64,000 nt of DNA, taken from positions 1-64,000 of the forward strand of contig NZ_JANZYP010000029.1 of NCBI RefSeq assembly GCF_025506355.1, given 5' to 3'. Positions within the stretch are counted from its first letter, which is position 1; each line of letters begins with the position of its first letter. Below are positions 6,700-15,393 of this stretch, in pieces. The position numbers and the translations under genes were made by a program. Source of the DNA: Sphaerisporangium corydalis. GTDB taxonomy: Bacteria; Actinomycetota; Actinomycetes; Streptosporangiales; Streptosporangiaceae. The notes under the pieces were generated by a model. The model ran no database searches, had not been told where the DNA came from, and saw only the letters and a program-made list of their open reading frames with translations.

Positions 6700-9600
6700 T
6701 CAGCCGAGGCTCTCGGTGACGATGCGCTCCAGCTCCGCGTCGTGGGCGGCGTGCGAGCCGACCGCCGGCGAGGAGTTCGCCGGACGCGACACCCGGCGCA
6801 GCCCCCGGTTCCCGATCACGCCTGGGTCCTCGGTGAGCTTCAGGGCGAGATAGGGCCACGGGCCCATGTTGATCGGCTCGTCCTGCGCCCACACCAGCTC
6901 GGTGTCGAGGCTGTAGCGGGAGAGCTCCGCGCGCAGCTCCTCGCCGGGGAACGGATAGATCCGCTCCAGCCGAACGACGGCCACGTCGGTGCGCTCCTGC
7001 TTGTCACGGGCGGCCGCCAGGTCGTAGTAGACCCTGCCGGAGCAGAGCACCACGCGCCGGACGTTCGACGGCTCCACCGTGGAGTCGCCGATCACCGGCT
7101 GGAACGCGCCGGAGGTGAAGTCGACGGTCGCCGAAGCGGCCGCCTTGTGCCGGAGCAGGGACTTCGGCGTGAAGACGATCAGCGGCTTGCGGCGGTTCGA
7201 CAGCACCTGCCAGCGCAGCAGGTGGAAGTAGTTCGCCGGGGTCGTCGGCTGGGCCACCGTCATGTTGTCGAGCGCGCACATCTGCAGGAAGCGCTCGATG
7301 CGGGCGGAGGAGTGGTCGGGACCCTGGCCCTCGTAGCCGTGCGGTAGCAGCAGCACCACCGAGGAACGCTGGCCCCACTTCTGCTCGCCCGACGAGATGA
7401 ACTCGTCGATGATCGACTGGGCGCCGTTGGCGAAGTCGCCGAACTGCGCCTCCCACGCGACCAGCGCGTCCGGCCGCACCACGCTGTAGCCGTACTCGAA
7501 GCCCATGGCCGCGAACTCCGACAGCAGGGAGTCGTAGACGTAGAACTTCGTGGTGCCCTCGTTGAAGGACTTCAGCGGGGTGTGGTCCTCGCCGGTGACC
7601 CGGTCGACCAGCACGGCGTGCCGCTGGCCGAAGGTGCCCCGGCGGGAGTCCTGCCCGACGAGCCGGACGGGGTGCCCGTCGATCAGCAGGGAGCCGAAGG
7701 CCAGGGTCTCGCCCATGGCCCAGTCGATGGCGTCCTCGGTGACCATCTGGCCACGGCGTTGCAGCACCGGGGACAGGCGGGGGTGGACCGTGAAGCCCTC
7801 GGGCAGGGTGAGCTGGGTCTCGACGACCCGCTTGACCGTCTCCTCGGAGATCGCCGAAGCGGTGTCGTCGTGGGACCAGGGCACCACCTCGTCGGGGACG
7901 GGCTTGACGACCGCACCCGGCTCCAGCGGCTTCTTGCCGGCCTCGCGGGTCTCGGTGAAGGCCCGCTCAAGCTGCTCCTGGTAGTCGCGGAGCGCCTGCT
8001 CGGCCTCGCCGACCGTGATGTCGCCCCGCCCGATCAGCGCCTCGGTGTACAGCTTGCGGATCGACCGCTTGGCGTCGATCAGGTCGTACATCAGGGGCTG
8101 GGTGAAGCTCGGGTTGTCGGCCTCGTTGTGACCTCGGCGCCGGTAGCAGACCAGGTCGATGACGACGTCCTTGCGGAAGGTCTGGCGGTACTCGTAGGCG
8201 AGCTTGCCCACCCGCACGACCGCCTCGGGGTCGTCGCCGTTGACGTGGAAGATCGGCGCCTGGATCATGCGCGCGACGTCGGTGGCGTACACGCTCGACC
8301 GCGAGGAGGCGGGCGAGGTCGTGAAGCCGACCTGGTTGTTGACCACGACGTGCACCGTGCCGCCGGTGCGGTAGCCGCGAAGCTGCGAGAGGTGCAGCGT
8401 CTCGGCCACGACGCCCTGGCCGGCGAAGGCCGCGTCGCCGTGCACCATGATCGGCAGGACGGTGAAGCCCTCCTCGCCGCGCTCCAGCAGGTCCTGCTTG
8501 GCCCGGACCACGCCTTCGGTGACGGGGTCGACGGCCTCGAGGTGGGAGGGGTTGGCCACGACGGACGCCGCGATCTTCTGCCCGCCGGGGGCGGTGAAGT
8601 CGCCGGAGGCGCCGAGGTGGTACTTCACGTCGCCGGAGCCGTGGGCGCTGCGCGGGTCGAGGTTGCCCTCGAACTCCCCGAACACCTGGGCGTAGGACTT
8701 GCCGACGATGTTGGCGAGGACGTTCAGCCGGCCGCGGTGGGCCATGCCGATCACGACCTCGTCCAGCTCCTCCTCGGCGGCGGCGGCGATCACCGAGTCG
8801 AGCAGCGGGATGAGCGACTCGCCGCCCTCCAGCGAGAAGCGCTTCTGCCCGACGTACTTGGTCTGCAGGAACGTCTCGAAGGCTTCGGCGGTGTTGAGCC
8901 GGCGCAGGATGTGGAGCTGCTCCTCGCGGTTCGGCCGCGCGTGCGGCTTCTCGACCCGCGTCTGGATCCAGGCCCGCTCCTCGGGGTTCTGGATGTGCAT
9001 GTACTCGATGCCGACCGTGCGGCAGTACGAGTCGCGCAGCACGCCGAGGATGTCGCGGAGCTTCATCAGGGGCTTGCCGCCGAAACCGCCGGTGGCGAAC
9101 TCGCGCTCCAGGTCCCACAGCGTCAGGCCGTGCGACTTGATGTCCAGGTCGGGGTGCTTGCGCTGGTTGTACTCCAGCGGGTCGGTGTCGGCCATGAGGT
9201 GGCCGCGCACGCGGTAGGCGTGGACCAGCTCGATGACCCGGGCGGACTTGGCCACGTCGTCGTCGTGGCTGGCGGAGATGTCCTGGACCCAGCGGACCGG
9301 CTCGTAGGGGATCCGCAGCGCCTGGAAGATCTCGTCGTAGAAACCGCCCTCGCCCAGCAGGAGCTGGTGGATGCGCCGCAGGAAGTCGCCCGACTGGGCG
9401 CCCTGGATGATGCGGTGGTCGTAGGTGCTGGTCAGCGTCATGACCTTGCTCACCGCGAGCCGGTTGAGCGTCTCGGGGGAGGCGCCCTGGTACTCGGCGG
9501 GATACTCCATGGCGCCGACGCCGATGATCGTGCCCTGCCCCTGCATGAGGCGGGGGACGGAGTGCACGGTGCCGATCGTGCCGGGGTTGGTGAGGCTGAT

Positions 9601-10401
9601 CGTGGTGCCGGCGAAGTCGTCGACGCCGAGCTTGCCTGCCCTGGCCTTGCGCACGATGTCCTCGTACGCGGTCCAGAACTGGCGGAAGTCCATCGACTCG
9701 GCGCCCTTGATCGACGGCACGAGGAGCTGGCGGGAGCCGTCGCTCTTCTGCACGTCGATCGCGAGGCCCAGGCCGACGTGCTCGGGCTTGATCAGGGTCG
9801 GCTTGCCGTCGACCTCGGCGTAGGAGTGGTTCATGTCCGGCATCGCGGCCAGCGCCTTGACTATGGCGTAGCCGATGAGGTGCGTGAACGACACCTTGCC
9901 GCCCCGCCCGCGGGACAGGTGGTTGTTGATGACGATGCGGTTGTCGATCAGCAGCTTCGCCGGGACCACGCGCACGCTGGTGGCGGTCGGGACCGCCAGG
10001 CTGAGGTCCATGTTCGCCGCGGTGCGCGCGGCCGCACCGCGCAGCCGCACCTCCTCGGCGCCCGGACGCGCGGCGGCGGGCTTGGCCTTCTCGGCCTGCG
10101 GGGCCGGCACCGGGGTCGTCGCCTTCGGCGCCGCCTTCGGAGCGGCGGTGACCGGCGCGGCCTGCGCGGGTGGCGCCGCTGGTGCGGTCCGCTGGGCGGC
10201 GTCGGCCGTCGCGCCGTTGGACCCCACCGGCGCCGGTGTGCGGCTCGTACCGGAATCGGGGTTGTAGTCAGCGAAGAAATTCCACCAGGCGCGGTCGACA
10301 GACTCCGGGTCCTGGAGGTACTTCTGGTACAGCTCGTCGACAAGCCACTCGTTCTGGCCAAAGTTGGTGAGTGGGTTTGTCCGCGACGACTCAGACGACA
10401 C
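6700..10401 (-). CDS. kgd: Multifunctional 2-oxoglutarate decarboxylase/dehydrogenase E1 with fused E2 succinyltransferase domain
   Basis: 1233 residues, matching mycobacterial Kgd and corynebacterial OdhA. The order is: short E1 N-terminal segment ([18 protein letters not shown]), Ala/Pro linker (about 55-120), E2-type acyltransferase domain (about 130-365) with [12 protein letters not shown], then the thiamine-diphosphate E1 domains with [16 protein letters not shown] and [10 protein letters not shown], and the transketolase-like C-terminus. There is no lipoyl domain, as expected for this family. It works in the TCA cycle with separate E2p/E3 proteins and is usually inhibited by the FHA protein GarA/OdhI. 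GTG start. The gene is monocistronic with tandem terminators. Confidence 0.96.
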   Translation of the reverse strand: MSSESSRTNPLTNFGQNEWLVDELYQKYLQDPESVDRAWWNFFADYNPDSGTSRTPAPVGSNGATADAAQRTAPAAPPAQAAPVTAAPKAAPKATTPVPAPQAEKAKPAAARPGAEEVRLRGAAARTAANMDLSLAVPTATSVRVVPAKLLIDNRIVINNHLSRGRGGKVSFTHLIGYAIVKALAAMPDMNHSYAEVDGKPTLIKPEHVGLGLAIDVQKSDGSRQLLVPSIKGAESMDFRQFWTAYEDIVRKARAGKLGVDDFAGTTISLTNPGTIGTVHSVPRLMQGQGTIIGVGAMEYPAEYQGASPETLNRLAVSKVMTLTSTYDHRIIQGAQSGDFLRRIHQLLLGEGGFYDEIFQALRIPYEPVRWVQDISASHDDDVAKSARVIELVHAYRVRGHLMADTDPLEYNQRKHPDLDIKSHGLTLWDLEREFATGGFGGKPLMKLRDILGVLRDSYCRTVGIEYMHIQNPEERAWIQTRVEKPHARPNREEQLHILRRLNTAEAFETFLQTKYVGQKRFSLEGGESLIPLLDSVIAAAAEEELDEVVIGMAHRGRLNVLANIVGKSYAQVFGEFEGNLDPRSAHGSGDVKYHLGASGDFTAPGGQKIAASVVANPSHLEAVDPVTEGVVRAKQDLLERGEEGFTVLPIMVHGDAAFAGQGVVAETLHLSQLRGYRTGGTVHVVVNNQVGFTTSPASSRSSVYATDVARMIQAPIFHVNGDDPEAVVRVGKLAYEYRQTFRKDVVIDLVCYRRRGHNEADNPSFTQPLMYDLIDAKRSIRKLYTEALIGRGDITVGEAEQALRDYQEQLERAFTETREAGKKPLEPGAVVKPVPDEVVPWSHDDTASAISEETVKRVVETQLTLPEGFTVHPRLSPVLQRRGQMVTEDAIDWAMGETLAFGSLLIDGHPVRLVGQDSRRGTFGQRHAVLVDRVTGEDHTPLKSFNEGTTKFYVYDSLLSEFAAMGFEYGYSVVRPDALVAWEAQFGDFANGAQSIIDEFISSGEQKWGQRSSVVLLLPHGYEGQGPDHSSARIERFLQMCALDNMTVAQPTTPANYFHLLRWQVLSNRRKPLIVFTPKSLLRHKAAASATVDFTSGAFQPVIGDSTVEPSNVRRVVLCSGRVYYDLAAARDKQERTDVAVVRLERIYPFPGEELRAELSRYSLDTELVWAQDEPINMGPWPYLALKLTEDPGVIGNRGLRRVSRPANSSPAVGSHAAHDAELERIVTESLG

Positions 10402-10580
10402 GGCGGAAATCGCCCTCTTCCGCAGATCGGCGTTGTTGATTAGAGAACCTGTCCAAGGCTACTCGCCCAAATCAGTGGCGTGTGCGCTCATGGCCAGGGT
10501 CACCGCCCGATCATCCCAGGACCGTTCAAACTGGTCACGCCCGGGTAGTCCGTCCGGGGGGTGAGGTCATGCTCACCCGC

Positions 10581-10646
10581 GGGACCGTTCCTCTTACCCC
10601 GAGGGACCGCCCCTCACTCCGGAAGGACCGTCCCTCACCCGGGATC
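10581..10646. repeat. 22-bp tandem repeat, three units
   Basis: Units at 10581, 10603 and 10625 share GGGACCG-y-yCCTC followed by a variable CCG-rich end. The last unit overlaps the 3' end of the B3/B4 gene. A GGTGAG/CTCACC hairpin at 10560-10577 adjoins it. It may act as a composite terminator for the B3/B4 gene. Confidence 0.5.
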
Positions 10647-11321
10647 GGCGGCCCGCTCGGGGGGACCGACGAGCCGCGACTCGATCCGCACGTCCGGGCT
10701 GATCTCCCGGAGCAGCCCGGCGAGCTCGTCCCCGGCCGTCGACAGCTCCTCCAGCGTCATCGGCGCGAGCCGTTCCAGCAGGAACAGGGCGTCCACGGTG
10801 TCCTCGGTGATCCGCGTGCGCACGCACTGGCGCCAGTTCCACCTGCGGCAGGTGATCCCCCGGTCGTCCCGCCAGACCACTTCGCCGATCTCCGGGTGGT
10901 CGACGGCGGGCTCGCCCTTCTCGATCACGTCGAACGGCTCGTCGCCGCTCGCGCGGACCAGCCTGGCCGTGCCCTCGTAGTGGCGCAGGTCCTCGCCGCC
11001 GATGGGCAGCACGTGGCGGATGCTGACGGAGTTGTACGCGTCCACCACCAGGTTGATGTCGGGGGGCGGCATCCTGCGGACCAGGGCGTCCACCGAGGGG
11101 CGGGTGCGCTGGGGCTTGGCGCCGAAGGCGCGGTAGGCGTCCTGCCAGGCGACGATCTTCTCGTCGCCCGGCTGGGGGGCCAGGTCCGCCGCCTCGGCCA
11201 GCCACCGCCGGGAGTGGTCGTCGGACGGCCCGTTGCGCAGGCCGTACGCGGCGATGACGAGCACTTTGAAGTCCGGCCGCAGGCCGGTGACCGCCTCGTC
11301 GACCCAGATGGCTTCGATCAT
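10635..11321 (-). CDS. B3/B4 domain protein (PheT-like RNA-binding fold)
   Basis: 228 residues from the ATG at 11321 (MIEAIWVDEAVTGLRPDF); an upstream in-frame start adds 18 unconserved residues. It matches stand-alone B3/B4 proteins related to the beta-subunit editing domain of phenylalanyl-tRNA synthetase. Landmarks are PSVDALVRRM, DINLVVDAYNSVSIRHVLPIGGEDL and VVWRDDRGITCRRWNWRQ. Free-standing members are suspected of aminoacyl-tRNA editing or binding, but no activity is established for this subfamily. It is transcribed toward kgd and divergent from the ArsR-like gene. Confidence 0.82.
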   Translation of the reverse strand: MIEAIWVDEAVTGLRPDFKVLVIAAYGLRNGPSDDHSRRWLAEAADLAPQPGDEKIVAWQDAYRAFGAKPQRTRPSVDALVRRMPPPDINLVVDAYNSVSIRHVLPIGGEDLRHYEGTARLVRASGDEPFDVIEKGEPAVDHPEIGEVVWRDDRGITCRRWNWRQCVRTRITEDTVDALFLLERLAPMTLEELSTAGDELAGLLREISPDVRIESRLVGPPERAADPG

Positions 11322-11372
11322 GCCGGACACCTTAACGGGCCCGTGGCGGGGTTCCGGGGGCCCGCCAGTTCG

Positions 11373-11414
11373 CAAAGGACTCTTTGCAAAGAGAGCTTTG
11401 TGAAGTTATCTTCA
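11373..11414. promoter_or_regulatory. Three back-to-back 14-bp palindromes (operator array)
   Basis: CAAAGgactCTTTG (11373-11386), CAAAGagagCTTTG (11387-11400) and TGAAGttatCTTCA (11401-11414) abut exactly. All have the 5-4-5 form nnAAG-n4-CTTnn. The array ends 4 nt before the ATG of the ArsR-like regulator and covers its likely promoter or leader, so it is almost certainly the regulator's own binding site. Confidence 0.75.
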
Positions 11415-11418
11415 TCAC

Positions 11419-11997
11419 ATGAGCGAACCTTCCGGCATCTTTCACGTGAAAGACCCACAGGCCCTCAAGGCGGTCGCCCACCCGCTCCGGGTGCGGCTGC
11501 TCGGCGCCCTGCGCGTGGACGGCCCCGCGACGGCCACCGAGCTGGCCGCCAGGTTCGGGGAGAGCTCCGGCTCGACCAGCTACCACCTGCGCCAGCTCGC
11601 CCGGTACGGCTTCGTCGAGGAGGTCCCCGAGCGGCGGGACGCGCGCGAGCGCCGCTGGCGGCCGGTGCACAAGTACACCTCCTGGAGCGAGCTGGAGCTC
11701 AGCGGCTCCCCGGAGGGGCGCGAGGCGGCCGGGTTCCTGCGCGACCGGCAGATCGAGGTGCTGGTCCAGGACCGCGAGCGGTTCGAGCGCGAGCGGGAGT
11801 CCTGGGGGCCGGCCTGGTCCGACGCGGCGGGCATGTCCGACGACGCGGCCCGGCTCACCCCGGCGTCCGTCTCGTTGCTGTACGAGCGCTTCAGGGCCAT
11901 GATCCGCGAGCTGGAGGCGGCGGACGCGGGCGGCGCGGACGTCGAGCGGGTCTCCCTGCACCTCGCGGCCTTCCCCGCCCGGGGGTACGCCCGGTGA
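11419..11997 (+). CDS. ArsR-like winged-helix transcriptional regulator
   Basis: 192 residues. An N-terminal winged helix (about 8-90) has HPLRVRLLGALRVDGPATATELAARFGESSGSTSYHLRQ split across helix and turn, typical of HTH_20 regulators. The C-terminal half is an alpha-helical, charged effector or dimer domain. It ends in a GTGA overlap with the MFS gene, so pump and repressor are one operon. The palindrome array immediately upstream implies tight autorepression. The ligand is probably a pump substrate, identity unknown. Confidence 0.9.
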   Translation: MSEPSGIFHVKDPQALKAVAHPLRVRLLGALRVDGPATATELAARFGESSGSTSYHLRQLARYGFVEEVPERRDARERRWRPVHKYTSWSELELSGSPEGREAAGFLRDRQIEVLVQDRERFERERESWGPAWSDAAGMSDDAARLTPASVSLLYERFRAMIRELEAADAGGADVERVSLHLAAFPARGYAR

Positions 11998-13379
11998 CCT
12001 CCCCTCGCGCCGACGACACCTCCCGCGCCCACACGCCCCACGCCGACGACCCTCCCCGCGACGCCGGCGTCCCCCGCACGGACGGCACCCCGCCCGCCGG
12101 GGCCGCCTCCCACGCCGAGCCCCCCGCCGGCGGGCACACGCTGTCCCCGCGGTCGGCGATGCGGCGGTACGGGCTGGTCGGCTTCCTCACCTGGTTCCCG
12201 CCGGGCCTGATGATGGCCTCGATGGTCCTGCTGATGACCTCGCGCGGCCTGGACCTCGGTGAGGTGGGCGCCGCGACGGCCGTCTTCTCGGTGGTCGTCG
12301 TGGTCCTGGAGCTGCCGACCGGCGGCCTGGCCGACGTGGTCGGGCGGCGCGCCGTCCTCGCCGCGTCGGCCCTGTTCAGCGTCGTGGCGCTGAGCCTGAT
12401 GGCGGTCGCCACCTCCTTCTGGGCCTTCGTCCTCGTGTCGGTGCTGAAAGGGGTGGCCAGGGCCCTGTCCAGCGGCCCGGCCCAGGCCTGGTACGTCGAC
12501 ACGCTGCACGCCGCGCGCGGACGCGACGCCGACCTCAAGCCCGGCCTGGCCAGGGGGAACGCCATGGAGTCCTCGGCGCTGGCCCTGGGCACGCTCGGCG
12601 GGGGCCTCATGCCGCTGTTCGTGCCCGGCGGCCTGGTCGCGCCGATGGTCGCCGCCGCGGTGGCGGCCGCCGCGCTCTTCGTCGTGGTGCTGGTCGCGAT
12701 GCCCGAGCCGCCGCGCCCGCGCACGTCCCTCGGGCCGGTCCTGCGGGGCGTCCCGGTGACGGTCGGCTCCGGGATCCGGCTGGCCGTCGCCGACCCGGGG
12801 CTGCGCCGCCTGCTGTTCGTGGCGTCCGCGCTCGGCGCCGGGCTCATGGCGATCGAGCTGCTCACGCCCGGCAGGCTCGCCGCCCTGACCGGCGGGGCCG
12901 AGTCGGGCAGCTCGGTGTACGCGCTGGTCGCCTCGGCCGGGTTCGCCGCCAGCGCCCTCGGGTCCTGGGCGGCGCCCTGGGTGGCGCGGCGGCTGCGCCG
13001 CCCTGGGGTGGCGGCGATCGCGGGCATGGTGGGCGGCGCCGTGGCGCTCGCCACGCTGGCGGCCTCGGTCACGCTGTCCGGAATACCCGGCATCGTCGCG
13101 GCGGGCGCCGCCTATGTGGGGATGTTCGCCAGCGTCGGCGTCGCCGAACTGATGCGGGTGGAGATGATGCACCGCCGGGTCGGCGCCTCGCGCCGCGCCA
13201 CGCTCATGTCGGTTGACTCGCTCCAGCTCCAGTTCGGCGGGGTGCTCGGGTCGCTGGGCCTCGGTTTCCTGGCCGCGCGGTCCGGGACGGCGTCGAGCTG
13301 GTGGGTCGCCGCCGTGATCGTCCTGCTGGCCGCCCTGCTGTACGTGCGCCTGCCGGCCGTCCGCCCCGACCCCGAGTAG
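11994..13379 (+). CDS. MFS transporter
   Basis: 461 residues from the GTG at 11994, which overlaps the regulator's stop. A Pro/Ala/Asp-rich cytoplasmic N-terminus of about 45 residues precedes ~12 hydrophobic segments. The region between TM2 and TM3 carries the MFS motif-A-like GLADVVGRRAVL. This fits an exporter of drugs or small metabolites. Co-transcription with an ArsR-like regulator points to inducible efflux. Confidence 0.88.
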   Translation: MTSPRADDTSRAHTPHADDPPRDAGVPRTDGTPPAGAASHAEPPAGGHTLSPRSAMRRYGLVGFLTWFPPGLMMASMVLLMTSRGLDLGEVGAATAVFSVVVVVLELPTGGLADVVGRRAVLAASALFSVVALSLMAVATSFWAFVLVSVLKGVARALSSGPAQAWYVDTLHAARGRDADLKPGLARGNAMESSALALGTLGGGLMPLFVPGGLVAPMVAAAVAAAALFVVVLVAMPEPPRPRTSLGPVLRGVPVTVGSGIRLAVADPGLRRLLFVASALGAGLMAIELLTPGRLAALTGGAESGSSVYALVASAGFAASALGSWAAPWVARRLRRPGVAAIAGMVGGAVALATLAASVTLSGIPGIVAAGAAYVGMFASVGVAELMRVEMMHRRVGASRRATLMSVDSLQLQFGGVLGSLGLGFLAARSGTASSWWVAAVIVLLAALLYVRLPAVRPDPE

Positions 13380-13437
13380 AACAACATTCGGTGACCGGTG
13401 CACAATCAGGGCGTCGGATGCCGAAGGGAGCGCGGGG

Positions 13438-14646
13438 ATGAGCGATCAGGGGGCCGCACGGGTCGCCGGTGCGGCGGGGGATGCGCCTGAGCCGGGGAAA
13501 GCGGGGGATGCGCGCGAGCCCGGGAGAGCGGGGGATGCGCGCGAGCCGGGGAGAGGGGTCACGCCGGCCGGCGGGGACGCGCCCGAGCGGGGGAGGCGGG
13601 TCACGCCGGCCAACGAGGAGCAGCGGGCGGCCTGGCTGGGCGGCGCCATGCCCGAGGTGGAGCGGGTGCGCCCGGGGCTGTGGTCGATCCCGGTGCCCAT
13701 CCCGGTGAACCCCCTGAGATACGTCCTGGTCTACGCCCTCGAAGTGCCGGACGGCGTGGTGATCATCGACGCGGGGTGGAACACCGACGAGGCCTTCGCC
13801 GCCCTCGCGAGCGGGCTGGGCGTCGCGGGGTACGCGATGGCCGACGTGCGCGCGGTGCTGGTGACCCACATCCACCCCGACCACTACGGCCTGGCGGGCC
13901 GGGTGCGTGAGGCGTCGGGCGCGTGGATCGGCCTGCATCCGGCGGACGCGGCGCTGCTGCACGACCGCTACGACGAGTCGGCGATCGACTCCCTGGTCGG
14001 GCGCGAGCGGGCGATGCTGGCCCGCTCGGGAGTGCCGCCGCTCAGCCTGGACGAGCTGAGCGGGGCGTCCAGGATGATCAGGAACTACGTGTCGATGGCC
14101 GTGCCCGACCGGCTGATCGAGGATGGTGCCGCGCTGGAGGTGCCCGGGTGGGACCTGCGGGCCGTCTGGACCCCGGGCCACTCGCCCGGCCACCTGTGCT
14201 TCCTGTCGCCCTCGCGGCGCGTGCTGTTCTCGGGGGACCACGTGCTGGCCAGGATCACGCCGATCGTGGCCGTCCACCCGCAGTCGGCGCCGGATCCGCT
14301 GGCCGACTACCTCGGCGCGCTGGCGGCCGTGCGGGACTTCGAGGTCGACGAGGTGCTGCCCGCCCACGAGTTCCGGTTCCTGGAACTGGCCGACCGGGTC
14401 GACTACGTGACCGCCCATCACGGCAGGCGGCTCGCGGAGATCGAGGAGGCGGTGTCCGGCGCGGACGGGGTCACGTGCTGGGACGTCACGACCCGGCTGA
14501 CCTGGTCGCGGCCCTGGGACACCATCCCGGCGTTCATGCGGAGGGCGGCCACCAACGAGACCCTCGCGCACCTGGTGTACCTGGAAGCGCGAGGCCGGCT
14601 GCGCCGCGTGCCGGGCGAGGCGGACCTCTGGTATCCGGACATTTAG
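13438..14646 (+). CDS. MBL-fold metallo-hydrolase
   Basis: 402 residues. The metal-binding signature THIHPDHYGLAG is present (His144, His146, Asp148, His149), with later ligands in the TPGHSPGHLC and SGDHVL motifs. A C-terminal helical region (about 300-400) resembles the winged-helix tail of LACTB2/RNase-Z-like hydrolases. The start with GAAGGGAG upstream is kept although the first ~60 residues are low-complexity and include three 9-residue repeats; the conserved fold starts near residue 60. Substrate unknown (lactone, glutathione-type thioester or nucleic acid are all possible). Confidence 0.85.
   Translation: MSDQGAARVAGAAGDAPEPGKAGDAREPGRAGDAREPGRGVTPAGGDAPERGRRVTPANEEQRAAWLGGAMPEVERVRPGLWSIPVPIPVNPLRYVLVYALEVPDGVVIIDAGWNTDEAFAALASGLGVAGYAMADVRAVLVTHIHPDHYGLAGRVREASGAWIGLHPADAALLHDRYDESAIDSLVGRERAMLARSGVPPLSLDELSGASRMIRNYVSMAVPDRLIEDGAALEVPGWDLRAVWTPGHSPGHLCFLSPSRRVLFSGDHVLARITPIVAVHPQSAPDPLADYLGALAAVRDFEVDEVLPAHEFRFLELADRVDYVTAHHGRRLAEIEEAVSGADGVTCWDVTTRLTWSRPWDTIPAFMRRAATNETLAHLVYLEARGRLRRVPGEADLWYPDI
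13474..13554 (+). repeat. 27-bp in-frame tandem repeat in the MBL hydrolase N-terminus
   Basis: Three units (13474, 13501, 13528) encode AGDA(P/R)EPG(K/R), and a degenerate fourth follows. The repeat lies before the conserved fold. Confidence 0.85.
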
Positions 14647-14673
14647 TATTTCAGGCAATACTGGTAGGGAATA

Positions 14674-14702
14674 TTGACATTACGGTTTGGTCTACGTAGG
14701 TT
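14674..14702 (+). promoter_or_regulatory. Promoter for leaderless leader-peptide mRNA
   Basis: TTGACA (14674-14679), a 17-nt spacer, and TAGGTT (14697-14702). The expected transcription start at about 14709 coincides with the ATG of the leader peptide at 14710, so the message would be leaderless. Confidence 0.65.
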
Positions 14703-14709
14703 TTCGACC

Positions 14710-14790
14710 ATGAGCCAGATCCCCCTGACCCGGCGCCAGCACGTGGACCTCGTCCGCGTGACCAGTGCCCAGTGTCGCCCAGCGAGCTGA
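14710..14790 (+). CDS. Cys-containing regulatory leader peptide (26 aa)
   Basis: The frame encodes 26 residues: MSQIPLTRRQHVDLVRVTSA followed by QCRPAS. It carries the LTRRxHVDLxR...S-A-x-CRP pattern of the actinobacterial putative leader peptides found upstream of sulfur and cysteine genes. There is no ribosome-binding site; the predicted transcript starts at the ATG. A single Cys codon near the end, just before a hairpin, suits translation-coupled attenuation that senses Cys-tRNA. The downstream FMN reductase and flavin reductase are the kind of pair used for sulfonate or organosulfur desulfurisation, which fits. The family recognition is from memory, not a search. Confidence 0.75.
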   Translation: MSQIPLTRRQHVDLVRVTSAQCRPAS

Positions 14791-14814
14791 CGACGGCGAT
14801 ATCGAAACACTCCT

Positions 14815-14839
14815 GGCACCGGCCCGAGGGCCCGGTGCC
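14815..14839 (+). promoter_or_regulatory. Hairpin between leader peptide and FMN reductase gene
   Basis: GGCACCGGCCC pairs with GGGCCCGGTGCC apart from one bulged C, with a 3-nt loop. It lies 25 nt after the leader stop and 20 nt before the first candidate start of the reductase. It could be an attenuator or an RBS-sequestering element. Confidence 0.5.
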
Positions 14840-14859
14840 GTCGCGGGAACCGGGAGAAG

Positions 14860-15393
14860 ATGAGTGGTGAGCGGCAGATGAGCCTCGTGACGTTGGTGGG
14901 CAATCCGCGGGAGGGGTCGCGTACGCGGACGGTGGCGGAGCACGCCGCCGCGCTGGTGGCGGATCGGCTCGGGCACACCGGGCCGGGGGACGTGGTGGAC
15001 CTGGCCGGGCTGGCCCCCGTCCTGCTCGCCCCGCGGCCTCCCAGCGAGGTCCAGGCGGCACTGGAACTGGTCGCGGGCGCCGATGTCCTGCTGGTGGCCA
15101 GCCCGACGTACAAGGGCACCTACACGGGCCTGCTCAAGGTCTTCCTGGACCGGCTGCCGTCCCAGGCGCTGGCCGGGACCACCGCGCTGCCGGTCCTGGT
15201 GATGGGCGACCCGAGGCACGCCCTGGCGGTCGAGACCCACCTGCGCCCGCTCCTGGTCGAGCTGGGCGCGAACGTCCCCACCCCCGGGCTGGCGCTCCTG
15301 GAGGCGGAGATCGCCGCCCCCGAGGAGGTGCTCGGCCGGTGGGCGGACCGGGTTGTGCCCCAGATAGTGCGGCGGGAAGGCGCGAGGGTATGA
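14860..15393 (+). CDS. NADPH-dependent FMN reductase
   Basis: 177 residues (171 if the in-frame ATG at 14878 is used; the first ATG sits very close to its GGGAGA site). Flavodoxin-like fold: LVTLVGNPREGSRTRTVAEHAA phosphate loop split by the first helix, and the flavin-contact motif ASPTYKGTYTGLLKVFLDRL. It resembles MsuE/SsuE-type reductases that supply FMNH2 to two-component monooxygenases. It is coupled by an ATGA overlap to a flavin-reductase-like gene and sits behind a Cys leader peptide, so a role in organosulfur use is the best inference. No monooxygenase gene lies beside it. Confidence 0.85.
   Translation: MSGERQMSLVTLVGNPREGSRTRTVAEHAAALVADRLGHTGPGDVVDLAGLAPVLLAPRPPSEVQAALELVAGADVLLVASPTYKGTYTGLLKVFLDRLPSQALAGTTALPVLVMGDPRHALAVETHLRPLLVELGANVPTPGLALLEAEIAAPEEVLGRWADRVVPQIVRREGARV

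Noticed and set aside
7582-10443. 953-codon open frame on the + strand opposite kgd
   Set aside because: It mirrors the codon pattern of kgd (GC-rich antisense frame), has no recognisable domain and no ribosome-binding site; an artefact of high GC.
11580-13403. 607-codon minus-strand frame opposite the ArsR-like and MFS genes
   Set aside because: Low-complexity antisense frame, no domain; the + strand genes overlap correctly and have conserved motifs.
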